Source: CAZAYY01 sp964489525 (GTDB lineage: Bacteria > Chloroflexota > Anaerolineae > Anaerolineales > JABWBV01). From it: DNA of 64,000 nucleotides. The notes under the pieces are model-generated. The model saw nothing but the letters and a program-made list of their open reading frames with translations. It had not been told where the DNA came from and searched no databases. Shown here one piece after another: positions 50,172-58,843 of the stretch. The first letter of the stretch is position 1. Each line of letters opens with the position of its first letter. The DNA is taken from assembly GCA_964489525.1 (NCBI GenBank), contig CAZAYY010000017.1, positions 23,286-87,285 of the forward strand. Reading direction: 5' to 3'. Made by a program: the position numbers and the translations under genes.

Positions 50172-51129
50172 CTACAACATAGTGGGCTAGGTCGGCAAGC
50201 GCCTGGCGCTCGGTGGAGGGCGGGAATGTGCGCAGGATTCCCTGGGCGCGCTCGATGTATTCCTGGGCTTCAGCCAGGGATTTCTCAATGGCACCGCTGC
50301 TGCGAATGGCGCTCACCAGCCGGGCATGGGTCTGGTCGGAATAGCCGCTGCGCTCAATGGCGGCGAGCATATCAGAGTCGGTTGGGTTTTCTTCAAAGTA
50401 ATAGAGGGCAGGCAGGGTAATCAGGCCCTGGCGCAGGTCATTGGCAACCGGTTTGCCAACCTTGGCCTGCTCGCCGGTATAGTCAAGAATGTCGTCCATA
50501 ATCTGAAAAGCCATGCCCAGTTCGTACCCCAGGCGAATGGACTGGGCGCGTACCCCTGGGCTAACCGGGCTGAGCACAGCCGCAGCGCCTGTGGCCAGTT
50601 CGAACATCGAAGCGGTTTTGGCGTAAATGCGTTGGTAGTAATCTTCCCGGCTGGCGATACCCCGGCTGGTGAAATATTGGTTGATTTCTCCGTTGACGAT
50701 GGTGGTCAGCGTTTCAGCAAACATCTGCATCACTTTGACCGAGTCGGTATCGGCGGCCAGCTTGGCAGCGCGAGCAAAGACGAAATCGCCGGTCAGAACC
50801 GTGGCGGCGGGGGTCCACATGGCGTTGATGGTGGCCATGCCCCGGCGCAGCAGGGCGCCGTCAATCAGGTCGTCGTGGACGAGGGTTGCAGTGTGCAGCA
50901 GTTCGATGGCTGCGGCCAGCGTGATCAGTTTTTCCGAGCTGCCGCCCAGGATTTTCCCGGTGAGCAAGGCTACCATCGGGCGGACGCGCTTGCCGCCAGC
51001 CGTGATGATATGCTCGAAAGCGGCCGCCAGGTCGGGATGGTGGCCAATGCCCTGGTCGCGCATTTGTTTTTCAACCAGCCTGAGCTGATCTTCCACCAGG
51101 GAATGAAAAGTCAGTGTAGAAACGTTCAT
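50158..51129 (-). CDS. polyprenyl diphosphate synthase
   Basis: Builds an all-trans isoprenoid diphosphate for quinones or lipid carriers. The 323-residue protein has GGKRVRP, the first aspartate-rich motif DDLID in HTATLVHDDLIDGA and the second DDILD in FQIMDDILDY. Chain length is not decidable by eye; octaprenyl or similar by family size. ATG at 51129 has AAAGGTGA just upstream; a GTG start at 51156 would overlap the regulator gene. Together with the regulator it is probably one transcript. Confidence 0.93.
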   Translation of the reverse strand: MNVSTLTFHSLVEDQLRLVEKQMRDQGIGHHPDLAAAFEHIITAGGKRVRPMVALLTGKILGGSSEKLITLAAAIELLHTATLVHDDLIDGALLRRGMATINAMWTPAATVLTGDFVFARAAKLAADTDSVKVMQMFAETLTTIVNGEINQYFTSRGIASREDYYQRIYAKTASMFELATGAAAVLSPVSPGVRAQSIRLGYELGMAFQIMDDILDYTGEQAKVGKPVANDLRQGLITLPALYYFEENPTDSDMLAAIERSGYSDQTHARLVSAIRSSGAIEKSLAEAQEYIERAQGILRTFPPSTERQALADLAHYVVDRRL

Positions 51130-51145
51130 GTCACCTTTTGCCTGT

Positions 51146-51727
51146 TTAAGATTCACGTTTTGCGTTCACGGGCAGGCTGAGCAAACTGCGCAGCGCCTCG
51201 CCTTTCCTGGCGAGGCTGATGATCGCGGCCAGGGGCAGTTCGTGAACCTGCTCGTACACTTTGTCCATGGTATTAAAAAAATCGTACATTTGTTTGACTT
51301 TTTCTTTGGCGGTTGGGTCTTCATCTGCGTCAAATTTCAAATCTTCCATGATGTCGTGCAGCATGCGCAGGGTTGGGTCCAGTTCGCGGCGTTTGCGCTC
51401 GTCCAGCACAATCCGGAACATTTCCCAGACATCGTTGATGGTTTCAAAGTAGTCGCGCCGGTCGCCAAAGACATGCACAACGCGCACAATGCCCCAACTT
51501 TGCAGTTCACGCAAACCCGTGCTGACCGTGGAACGGGCCACAGCCAGCAGGCTGCTGATGTCGTCTGCAGTGAGAGGGACAGGGGCAATGTACACCAGCG
51601 CGTGGATTTGCGCCACGGTGCGGTTGATGCCCCAGCGGGTGCCCATTTCTCCCCAGTGCATGATGAAATTTTGCATGGCCGGGGTGAGTTTGATATGCGT
51701 TGCGGTTTTTTCGGTTATTTCGGACAT
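51146..51727 (-). CDS. GbsR/MarR-family transcriptional regulator
   Basis: The 193-residue protein has a winged helix at about residues 25-95 (LTADDISSLLAVARSTVSTGLRELQSWGIV) and a C-terminal helical part, as in GbsR-like regulators of osmolyte metabolism and respiratory genes. It lies upstream of the polyprenyl synthase gene, 16 bases apart, and may autoregulate that pair. Effector unknown. Confidence 0.88.
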   Translation of the reverse strand: MSEITEKTATHIKLTPAMQNFIMHWGEMGTRWGINRTVAQIHALVYIAPVPLTADDISSLLAVARSTVSTGLRELQSWGIVRVVHVFGDRRDYFETINDVWEMFRIVLDERKRRELDPTLRMLHDIMEDLKFDADEDPTAKEKVKQMYDFFNTMDKVYEQVHELPLAAIISLARKGEALRSLLSLPVNAKRES

Positions 51728-51856
51728 TTCCGAAAATTGTATACAAAAAAAGCCCTGGCGTCAAGTAGTGTTAAGGATTTTTTCATGGAACTGCTGAACA
51801 GTTCTCTCCCCCACATCAAAGCCTGGGACGAGAGCAGAGCAGTACCTTTTTCTCGT

Positions 51857-52591
51857 TTATTTTTTCAGGGCAAAATAATTTTCGTATGTGCGCAGCAGGG
51901 ACATAGGTTCGGGCATCTGGCTGGAAAGATACACCGATTTCAGGGTGGGGTAATCCACTGGAATCCGGCGCAGGCGGTAATCTAACACACCGTCTGCATA
52001 ATCGAGCAGCAAGTATTCTGCCCAGGGAAGTGCCAAGGGACCTTCTTCTTCAAAGGGGTTTGTGAGAAACGGCAGGCCCACACTGCCTGCGTTGAGGAAA
52101 ACATGCCCCATGTGTTGGCGCATCATGAACACATGGGTGTGTCCTCCCACCATGATGGGAGCACTGTGTTCATGCAAAACTTCGTCGAGCAGGGCGGGGC
52201 CGGATGAGGCGAACAGGTTTTCCTGGTTAGACCGAGGGGTTCCGTGGTAGCACAAGATGGACAGGCTGGAGTCGAGCGAGAGGGAGTAGATGGGTTGAAA
52301 TGAACGGATGAAATCCAGGTCGGATGAGCTGAGCTGCCTGGCGAACCAATCTGAAACCCAGTGTAGAGAGGGCTGGGAAGATGGGTTGAGGATATAGTCA
52401 TCGTGGTTGCCGCGAATGCAAACACACCCCAGCCGGCGCAGCCGGGTGATGGTTTCTTTGGGTTGGGGGCCCAGCGTTGCGGCATCGCCCAGGAAGACGA
52501 TCTCGTCAACGTTTAACCGATTGATGTCTTTGATAATTTTTTCAAAGGCATAATCGTTGCCATGGATGTCAGAAATAAATGCAATGCGCAT
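51857..52591 (-). CDS. metallophosphoesterase
   Basis: The 244-residue protein has the calcineurin-like phosphoesterase motifs in order: ISDIHGND at the start, FLGDAATLGP, RGNHDDYI, and GGHTHVFM near residue 150, so all metal ligands are present. It belongs to the MJ0936/YfcE-like group of phosphodiesterases. Its substrate is not known. It is monocistronic, with a repeat element just upstream. Confidence 0.9.
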   Translation of the reverse strand: MRIAFISDIHGNDYAFEKIIKDINRLNVDEIVFLGDAATLGPQPKETITRLRRLGCVCIRGNHDDYILNPSSQPSLHWVSDWFARQLSSSDLDFIRSFQPIYSLSLDSSLSILCYHGTPRSNQENLFASSGPALLDEVLHEHSAPIMVGGHTHVFMMRQHMGHVFLNAGSVGLPFLTNPFEEEGPLALPWAEYLLLDYADGVLDYRLRRIPVDYPTLKSVYLSSQMPEPMSLLRTYENYFALKK

Positions 52592-52670
52592 GTGTAGATA
52601 TTATCATTTATTGAGATCATTAACAGGCACTACCAAGTTTAACATAGATTTGCGATAATGATGAGAAGGT

Positions 52671-52816
52671 CTCTGGAGAGGTGCGCGCAAATGTTGTTGG
52701 AATTTGTGGTTCTCACTTTCCAACCCCCCCAACCCCGCCCCAGGCTTTGGGGCGGGGAGTAGAAAAGGGGGATGGGGGATGGATGCAGTAACAACAATTG
52801 CGTGCTCCCTCTGGAG
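52671..52816. mobile_element. MITE-like element, copy B2, with target duplication
   Basis: A non-coding element at about 52679-52809. Its ends carry inverted repeats: CGCAAATGTTGTT (52686-52698) against AACAACAATTGCG (52790-52802), 12 of 13 matching, extending outward with more mismatches. CTCTGGAG flanks both sides (52671-52678 and 52809-52816), as an 8-bp target-site duplication. It holds the CCAGGCTTTGGGGCGGGGAG core also at 37.1 kb. No transposase is encoded. Confidence 0.7.
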
Positions 52817-52849
52817 CAGGTCAATAATTCCCCATCCCGGGTGGGGCAG

Positions 52850-54067
52850 CTATTGGCCTGGTTTATTGGGTGAGCTGCGCAGCCGTTCAAACAGCGGCAG
52901 CACGGGCAAAAGCATACTGGCAGAAGTCAGCAAAGCTGCCCGCAGCGAGCGCAGGCTGCCGACCAACCCCACCACCGGCCCGCCCATCATTTGCCCCAGG
53001 GCGTCGGTCTGGCTGGCAGCCGATAGTACCGTGGCCCGTACATGCGAGGGCAGGTATTGGTTGATCCAGGCCGATTGAATGGGGCCAATGGTTGCCCGCA
53101 GCGAGTTGAACAGCAGCAGGCAAACCAGGGCTGCCGCAAAATTCCCGGTGAGGGCGAACCCGGCCAGGCAGAGGATCATGCCCAGGTAGGCAGCCTGCAA
53201 GATGCGCACCAGCCGGTTAGTTTGGGAAATGTGCAGTTTTCGGCGAGCCAGTTCGGTCAGCCCCAGGGACAAAAGCTGCCCTGAAGCCCGAATCAGGCCA
53301 AACCAAACCGTGATTTCAAAGATGCTCGGCAGGGTGAAGTTTTCGAGCACGTGGGCAGTCCAAAGCCGGTCGTATCCTTCGCTGTACAGGCCAACAAACA
53401 GGAAAATGCTGAAAAATGCCAGGAGAGATGGTTGGCCGCGCACCAGTTGGGCCGCCTGCACCACAGTCTGGCGCAAGGCTCCCCAGGTTTGGCGTTCGCG
53501 GTTTGGGTTGGGCGCGAATTGGGTTTCTGGCATTTTCAGCGCCAGCCAGAGTGCGGTGGCGATGTGCAGCACCCCGCCAAACAAAATGGGAATGTTCAGC
53601 CCAAGGCTCCCCAGCGCCACGCTGAGCGGGATGCCTAACAGCGACCCCAGTGTGGCAGACTGGCTGCCGCGCAGCAGCACCGGGGCGACATGGGCTGCCC
53701 CAACTTCATCGGTAACCCAGGCCTCGTGGGCGCCGCTGGTGAAGGTCCATCCCAACCCCCATACCACCTGGGCCAGCAGCACCGCAGCAAACAGCGGGAT
53801 GCTGCCTTCAATGAGGAAGCCCAGCCCAATCAGGGCGGTTCCGATGATGACCGACAGCCTGCGGCTGACCGTGTCGGCCAGGATGCCGGTGGGGATTTCG
53901 AACAAAAAGGCGGTGACTTCCAGCGTGGTGCCCACCAACACCAACTGAAGCGGGTCCAGTCCCACGGTTTTGACCAGGTATACCTGGCTGAGGGTAAAAA
54001 CACTGCTGCGGCCAAGCCCGTTGAGAAAAAGGTTCGCCTGGTATACCTGTGGTGCGGTTAGAGACAT
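52850..54067 (-). CDS. MFS transporter
   Basis: The 405-residue protein has twelve predicted spans in two halves, with the short charged loop VSRRLSVIIG after the third-fourth span of the first half, a typical MFS motif position. Substrate unknown. The gene is alone in its gap, downstream of radA. No obvious terminator is seen, though an ACCCCT stem-like pair near 54110-54150 might function. Confidence 0.85.
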   Translation of the reverse strand: MSLTAPQVYQANLFLNGLGRSSVFTLSQVYLVKTVGLDPLQLVLVGTTLEVTAFLFEIPTGILADTVSRRLSVIIGTALIGLGFLIEGSIPLFAAVLLAQVVWGLGWTFTSGAHEAWVTDEVGAAHVAPVLLRGSQSATLGSLLGIPLSVALGSLGLNIPILFGGVLHIATALWLALKMPETQFAPNPNRERQTWGALRQTVVQAAQLVRGQPSLLAFFSIFLFVGLYSEGYDRLWTAHVLENFTLPSIFEITVWFGLIRASGQLLSLGLTELARRKLHISQTNRLVRILQAAYLGMILCLAGFALTGNFAAALVCLLLFNSLRATIGPIQSAWINQYLPSHVRATVLSAASQTDALGQMMGGPVVGLVGSLRSLRAALLTSASMLLPVLPLFERLRSSPNKPGQ

Positions 54068-54157
54068 GCGGATTTCCTGCTGGGGAATTTATCTTACGGT
54101 AAAAAGACCCCTCTGGCCGGGTTGTTCGGGCAGACCAAAAAATGGAGGCGAAAGGGG

Positions 54158-55561
54158 TTATTTTTCGTCGGACTTCATGGCCAGGTCGAGAGCCTGGCGC
54201 AGGGAACGGGCTTCCAACACCTCAAGCCCGCCTGGCCAGGGTTCGGTTTTTCGGAAGCGGCGCGGGACGATGGCGGTTTTGAAGCCCAGGTTGGCGGCTT
54301 CGCGCAGCCTGGCGGGCATTTGCCCCACCGAGCGCAGTTCGCCTGAAAGCCCAATCTCACCAATCAAGACCGTATCTACCCGCAAGGGGCGGTCGTTCAT
54401 GGAAGAGGTGATTGCGGCAGCGACGGCCAGGTCTACCGCGGGTTCATTGACCTTAAGCCCACCCACGATGTTTACAAAGACATCCTGCTCGCCCAGGCGC
54501 AGCCCCACCCGGCGGGTGAGCACGGCCACATTGAGCAGCAGCCGGTTGATATCAATCCCGTTGGGGGTGCGGCGCGGGTTTCCAAAAGAGGTTGGGCTGG
54601 TTAGCCCCTGGACTTCCACCAGCAGTGGACGGGTGCCTTCCATCGTAACGGCAATGGCCGAACCTGGGGCGTTAATCAGCCTTTCGGCCAGGAAGGCTTC
54701 GGATGGGTTCGTCACTTCTACCATGCCGCGTTCACGCATTTCGAACACACCCACTTCCGAAGTGGCCCCAAACCGGTTCTTTACAGAACGCAGCAAGCGG
54801 TAAGATTGGAAGCGATCCCCTTCCAGGTAGAGCACCGTGTCTACAATGTGCTCCAACACACGCGGCCCGGCAATTGCCCCCTCTTTGGTGACATGGCCGA
54901 TGATGAACACGGCAATGCCGGACGATTTGGCCAGCTCGCGCAGCCGGGCGGCGCTCTCGCGCACCTGGGTGACCGAACCAGCCGAGGAATCTACCTCGGA
55001 GAGATAAACGGTTTGGATGGAGTCTACAATCAGGAGCTGCGGTCGCACTTCCTGAACATGCTCCAGGATGGTATTTAAGTTGGTTTCAGTGACCAGCAGC
55101 AGATCTTCCGGAAGTTCAGGGGTAGGTTTGCCGTCTTCCCGCTCCAGGCGCACGGCGCGCATTTTGATCTGGCGTTCAGATTCTTCTCCGGAAACATATA
55201 AAACCACCCCTTCAGCGGCCATTTCCATGGCCATTTGCAGCAGCAGGGTGCTTTTTCCAATGCCAGGGTCACCGCCAATCAGCACAATCGAGCCGGGCAC
55301 AATCCCGCCGCCCAACACCCGGGCAAATTCACCAATGGGCAGCGGCAGGCGTTCTTCGGCATCGCCGCCAATTTCGCGCAGTCGCTGAGGTTGAGAGCGC
55401 CCGCTGAGGCCGCGCGGGGTGGATGGCCGGGCTTCAGGGGTTTCTTCAACCACCTGTTCTTCCATGCTGTTCCAGGCCTGGCAGCGCGGGCACCGGCCAA
55501 AAAACCGGGCTGCCCGGTAGCTGCACTCTTTGCATACATATTGGACTTTTGTTTTTGCCAT
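54158..55561 (-). CDS. radA: DNA repair protein RadA
   Basis: Helps process recombination intermediates and branch migration. It is 467 residues: N-terminal zinc finger CKECSYRAARFFGRCPRC, RecA-like ATPase with GGDPGIGKSTLLLQ, the RadA-specific KNRFGATSEVG, and the C-terminal Lon-like domain (EPAVDLAVAAAITSS and IGEIGLSGELRSV). All motifs are intact. Its start lies 12 bases past the stop of the nuclease gene upstream on the same strand, so they form one operon. Confidence 0.96.
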   Translation of the reverse strand: MAKTKVQYVCKECSYRAARFFGRCPRCQAWNSMEEQVVEETPEARPSTPRGLSGRSQPQRLREIGGDAEERLPLPIGEFARVLGGGIVPGSIVLIGGDPGIGKSTLLLQMAMEMAAEGVVLYVSGEESERQIKMRAVRLEREDGKPTPELPEDLLLVTETNLNTILEHVQEVRPQLLIVDSIQTVYLSEVDSSAGSVTQVRESAARLRELAKSSGIAVFIIGHVTKEGAIAGPRVLEHIVDTVLYLEGDRFQSYRLLRSVKNRFGATSEVGVFEMRERGMVEVTNPSEAFLAERLINAPGSAIAVTMEGTRPLLVEVQGLTSPTSFGNPRRTPNGIDINRLLLNVAVLTRRVGLRLGEQDVFVNIVGGLKVNEPAVDLAVAAAITSSMNDRPLRVDTVLIGEIGLSGELRSVGQMPARLREAANLGFKTAIVPRRFRKTEPWPGGLEVLEARSLRQALDLAMKSDEK

Positions 55562-55573
55562 GATGGTGTGGGT

Positions 55574-56974
55574 TTATTCAATCTCGTGGGTAGAATGGAG
55601 TTCGGGGTAATACACTTCGTTAAATCCCAGCCCTTGCAGACGTTCCATCAGTGGGTTGGCGCCGCGCGCTTCGCCGTGCACCAGGAAAACTTTCTTGACC
55701 CGCTCCTGGGTGTGTTGGGCATATTCTGTGAGCAGGTTTTGCCCGGCGTGGGCAGAAAAACCGCCAACAGTCACTACTTTGCAGCGCCGGTAGAACATCT
55801 CACCAAAGATTTTGATATTTTTTTCCTGGTCTGCCAGCCTGCGCCCCAGGGTATAGGGGGCCTGCCACGAGCAGATCATGACCGTGCTGGCCGGGTTTTC
55901 AATATTGTGTTTCAGATGGTGCAGCACCCGCCCGCTTTCCATCATGCCGGAGGCGGAAATGATAATCATCGGGTCTTTACGGGCGTTGAGCGCTTTCGAA
56001 TCTTCCACGTCGCTGACATAGGTCAGGTGGTCAAACCCCAGGATGGCCTGGCGGCGTTGGTTGGACATGAATGCATGGGCTTCTAAGTCGAACAAGGCGG
56101 TGTGGTTGCGGAAAACTTTGGTCACTTCCACGGCCAATGGGCTGTCCACGAATACGGGCAGTTTAGGAATGTCGCCGTGGGCTTCCATTTCCTGGAGCCA
56201 GTAGACCAGTTCCTGGGTGCGCCCCACAGCAAAGGCAGGGATGATGAGTTTGCCGCTGCGTTTGGCAGTTTCATTGACCACACCCACCACTTCCGCATAG
56301 GCTTGTTCGGGGTCGCGGTGGGCTTTATCACCGTAGGTGCATTCCATCAGCAGGTAATCGGCGTTTTCTGGCAAAACCGGGTCGCGCAGCAGCGGTTTTT
56401 TAAACCGCCCGATATCCCCGGAAAACCACAGCCGGAATTTTCGCCCGCCTTCATCAATGTCGAGCACAATGGCTGCCGAGCCAAGGATGTGCCCCGCCTC
56501 CACAAACCGGGCGACCACGCCAGGGATGGGTTCGAAGGGTGTGTCATATTCTATGGGTTGGAAATATTGGCGGACAGCCTGGGCATCCTCGATGGTGTAG
56601 AGCGGCTCTACCAGCGGTTTGCCCTGTTTGGCCAGTTTTTTATTCAGGTAGGCAGCATCCGCTTCGTGAATTTTTCCGGAATCACACATCATCAGGTGGG
56701 CAATTTCAGCAGTGGCGGGGGTGGCAAAGATTGGGCCGCTGTACCCATTCAGCACCAGGTGGGGCAGGTTACCGCAGTGGTCCACGTGGGCATGGGATAG
56801 CACAACGGCATCTATGTTTGAGGCTGAATATGGCAAACGGCGGTTGCGCTCGTAGGTTTCAGCGCGCCGCCCCTGGAACATCCCACATTCCAGGAGGAGT
56901 CGTTTCCCATTGATTTCCAGCAGGTGTTGAGAGCCGGTAACGGTTTGGGCTGCGCCGTGAAAGTGGATTTTCAT
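55574..56974 (-). CDS. MBL-fold/beta-CASP nuclease (RNA exonuclease-like)
   Basis: The 466-residue protein has the metallo-beta-lactamase zinc motif HAHVDHCG at residues 61-68, further ligands in EAGHILGSA and SGDIG, and the beta-CASP insertion with SASGMMESGRVLHHL and a C-terminal GGFSAHAGQ motif. This is the plan of RNA exonucleases and CPSF-like enzymes. The ATG at 56974 begins MKIHFHGAAQ. It is 12 bases upstream of radA and overlaps the end of the RNase D-like gene in the same orientation by no bases (36 apart). Confidence 0.93.
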   Translation of the reverse strand: MKIHFHGAAQTVTGSQHLLEINGKRLLLECGMFQGRRAETYERNRRLPYSASNIDAVVLSHAHVDHCGNLPHLVLNGYSGPIFATPATAEIAHLMMCDSGKIHEADAAYLNKKLAKQGKPLVEPLYTIEDAQAVRQYFQPIEYDTPFEPIPGVVARFVEAGHILGSAAIVLDIDEGGRKFRLWFSGDIGRFKKPLLRDPVLPENADYLLMECTYGDKAHRDPEQAYAEVVGVVNETAKRSGKLIIPAFAVGRTQELVYWLQEMEAHGDIPKLPVFVDSPLAVEVTKVFRNHTALFDLEAHAFMSNQRRQAILGFDHLTYVSDVEDSKALNARKDPMIIISASGMMESGRVLHHLKHNIENPASTVMICSWQAPYTLGRRLADQEKNIKIFGEMFYRRCKVVTVGGFSAHAGQNLLTEYAQHTQERVKKVFLVHGEARGANPLMERLQGLGFNEVYYPELHSTHEIE

Positions 56975-57009
56975 GAGGTTTCTCCGGGTGCCATAAAGCA
57001 GGCGGAAGA

Positions 57010-58152
57010 TCAACTTGTTTTATGGTTGTGGAGCGCTGCGTGAATTTCAGCGCCAAAATGTTCCAACCGCCAGGGGATAGACTGCATCAGCTCGGCCAGG
57101 GCGGCGGGGGTGGTAGGGTTGGACTGCACAATTTCAACCATCACTTCTTTTGGGAGTACCACGCCAGAATCCACCTTCATCTTTTCGGCCGTGTGTTTGC
57201 GCCAGGTACGCAGGGCCTCCAGGCGAGCCAGGTAGTCCTGGTCGGGGCGTTGGGTTTTGGGTGGGCGCAGTGGGGGCGACTGTGACCCCCGCCGGACTGC
57301 GGCCAGCAGCCCTTGGGCATGGCGCTGGCGTTGGCTGGGGCTCATTCCTGGAACTGAGCGCAGGTCTTCTTCGCTGCGTGGGGCTGAACGGGCAATGTGA
57401 ATCAGGGTGCTGTCTCCGATCACTTTAAACCACGGACGGTCCAGCCGGCGGGCCATCGTGTCGCGATACAGGCAAAGCTGCTGCAAAATTGCGGCTTCGG
57501 GTGGGGTCAGGTCGTAGCTGCCGTTTACCCGCCAGCACATCAGTCCATTTTCAGGCACAGGGGTGGGGGTAAAAAGGCACAGCCGATCAAAGTCTTCGGC
57601 GGCGATGGGCCAGCGCCCGTTCTTTTTAAGTTCGGGTTTCAGGTGGCTGCGCAGGGGAATCAGGTAGTGGGTGTCGAAACGGGCATAGTTGAGCAAGTCC
57701 GCCGAAAGTGGGCGTTCGCCCCAATTGGCCCGTTGGTATTTTTTGTTCAAGGTGACATTGAACAGGTTTTCCAGAATCGGGCCAAGGCCAATTTTTTCCC
57801 AACCCAGGGTGCGGGCGGCAATCATCGTGTCGAACAGGTTGGCAAAGCGGAAGCCAAAATCGCGCTGCAAGCACAGAATGTCATATTCAGCGGCGTGAAA
57901 AACCTTTTCGATATCCGGGTTGGCAAAAATGGGTCCGAGCGGGCTTAAATCAGGTAGGGCAAGCGGGTCTACCAAATAGTCCTGGGTAGGGGTTGAAAAT
58001 TGAACCAGGCAAACTTGCTCCTGATAGGCATGCAGGCTGTTGGATTCGGTATCTACCGCGATGATGGGTTCTTTGGCCAGGGACTGTGCCAGGGTGTGCA
58101 GTTCGTCAGGCCGGGTAACCAGTGTGGGTTTGGTGAGTTGAGAGGCAATCAC
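57010..58152 (-). CDS. ribonuclease D-like exonuclease with HRDC domain
   Basis: 3'-5' exonuclease of the DEDD group with likely tRNA or RNA trimming role; 380 residues. Exo motifs: IAVDTESNS (D34, E36), VFHAAEYDILCL, and the third in LLNYARFDTHYLIPL. An HRDC-like domain is at the C-terminus (PFFK-to-RR-like GMSPSQRQRH). GTG at 58152 lies 4 bases past TATAAT on the minus strand, with no ribosome site, so translation may be leaderless. It is divergent from the regulator gene. Confidence 0.85.
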   Translation of the reverse strand: MIASQLTKPTLVTRPDELHTLAQSLAKEPIIAVDTESNSLHAYQEQVCLVQFSTPTQDYLVDPLALPDLSPLGPIFANPDIEKVFHAAEYDILCLQRDFGFRFANLFDTMIAARTLGWEKIGLGPILENLFNVTLNKKYQRANWGERPLSADLLNYARFDTHYLIPLRSHLKPELKKNGRWPIAAEDFDRLCLFTPTPVPENGLMCWRVNGSYDLTPPEAAILQQLCLYRDTMARRLDRPWFKVIGDSTLIHIARSAPRSEEDLRSVPGMSPSQRQRHAQGLLAAVRRGSQSPPLRPPKTQRPDQDYLARLEALRTWRKHTAEKMKVDSGVVLPKEVMVEIVQSNPTTPAALAELMQSIPWRLEHFGAEIHAALHNHKTS

Positions 58153-58189
58153 ACTTTTATTATACGTGAAAAATTTCAATTTCAATACC

Positions 58190-58217
58190 TTGACCGATTT
58201 TGAAGTTTGGTTATAAT
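58190..58217 (+). promoter_or_regulatory. sigma-70 type promoter of the polysaccharide operon
   Basis: TTGACC (58190-58195), 16-bp spacer, TATAAT (58212-58217). It reads toward the regulator gene starting at 58256. On the minus strand TATAAT at 58157-58162 faces the RNase D gene, giving a divergent arrangement. Confidence 0.65.
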
Positions 58218-58255
58218 TCAAACGCTGAATTTTGAAAAACGGTGCCCCCCTTTTA

Positions 58256-58843
58256 ATGGATACTCCCTCTGAAACAACACGCGAATTATACCTGCTGGAG
58301 CAAATTGAACGCGACCCGGATGTAAACCAGGCCACCCTGGCCGATTTGCTGGGAGTGGCAGTTGGAACCGTGAACTGGCATTTGAAGCGCATGGTGGCGA
58401 AGGGTTATGTTAAGGTCAAGCGTGCCCAACGCCGCAAGCTGCGCTATATCATTACCCCGGAAGGATTGGCCTTCCGCGCCCGGTTGACCATTGATTTTAT
58501 TGAACAGTCTTTTTTGCTTTACCGGCGGGTTCGCGCCCGGGTGGGCGACCATTTAAAAACCGTGCGAGATGCCGGTCACAGCAGTGTATATATTCGCGGC
58601 GAAGGAGATATTGCCGATATTATCCGGCTGACCTGCCTCGAGCAGGGGATTAACGGGCTGCCAGTTCCCGAAGCCCCCAACCGCCCCCTGGCTTTGCCGG
58701 TGTTGGCAGTGGAGGGTTTGGGGGTGGCGCTCGAAATGCTGCCCGTGGAGCCCCGTCCCACCCCGCCTGAAGAAAAACCAATTTTGGCACGTAAAATCAC
58801 CCCAACATCCCATGTATCCATCTCACAGGAGCAACCGAAATGA
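58256..58843 (+). CDS. winged-helix regulator at the head of a polysaccharide operon
   Basis: The 195-residue protein has an N-terminal winged helix (about 10-75; QATLADLLGVAVGTVNWHLK, then YVKVKRAQRRKLRYIITPEG), like MarR-type regulators associated with exopolysaccharide clusters. The remaining 110 residues form a second part with an AGHSSVYIRGEGDIADIIRL stretch, alpha/beta in look, of unknown kind. It may sense a nucleotide sugar or precursor. The ATG at 58256 has no ribosome site. Its 3' end overlaps the next gene by 4 bases. Confidence 0.65.
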   Translation: MDTPSETTRELYLLEQIERDPDVNQATLADLLGVAVGTVNWHLKRMVAKGYVKVKRAQRRKLRYIITPEGLAFRARLTIDFIEQSFLLYRRVRARVGDHLKTVRDAGHSSVYIRGEGDIADIIRLTCLEQGINGLPVPEAPNRPLALPVLAVEGLGVALEMLPVEPRPTPPEEKPILARKITPTSHVSISQEQPK

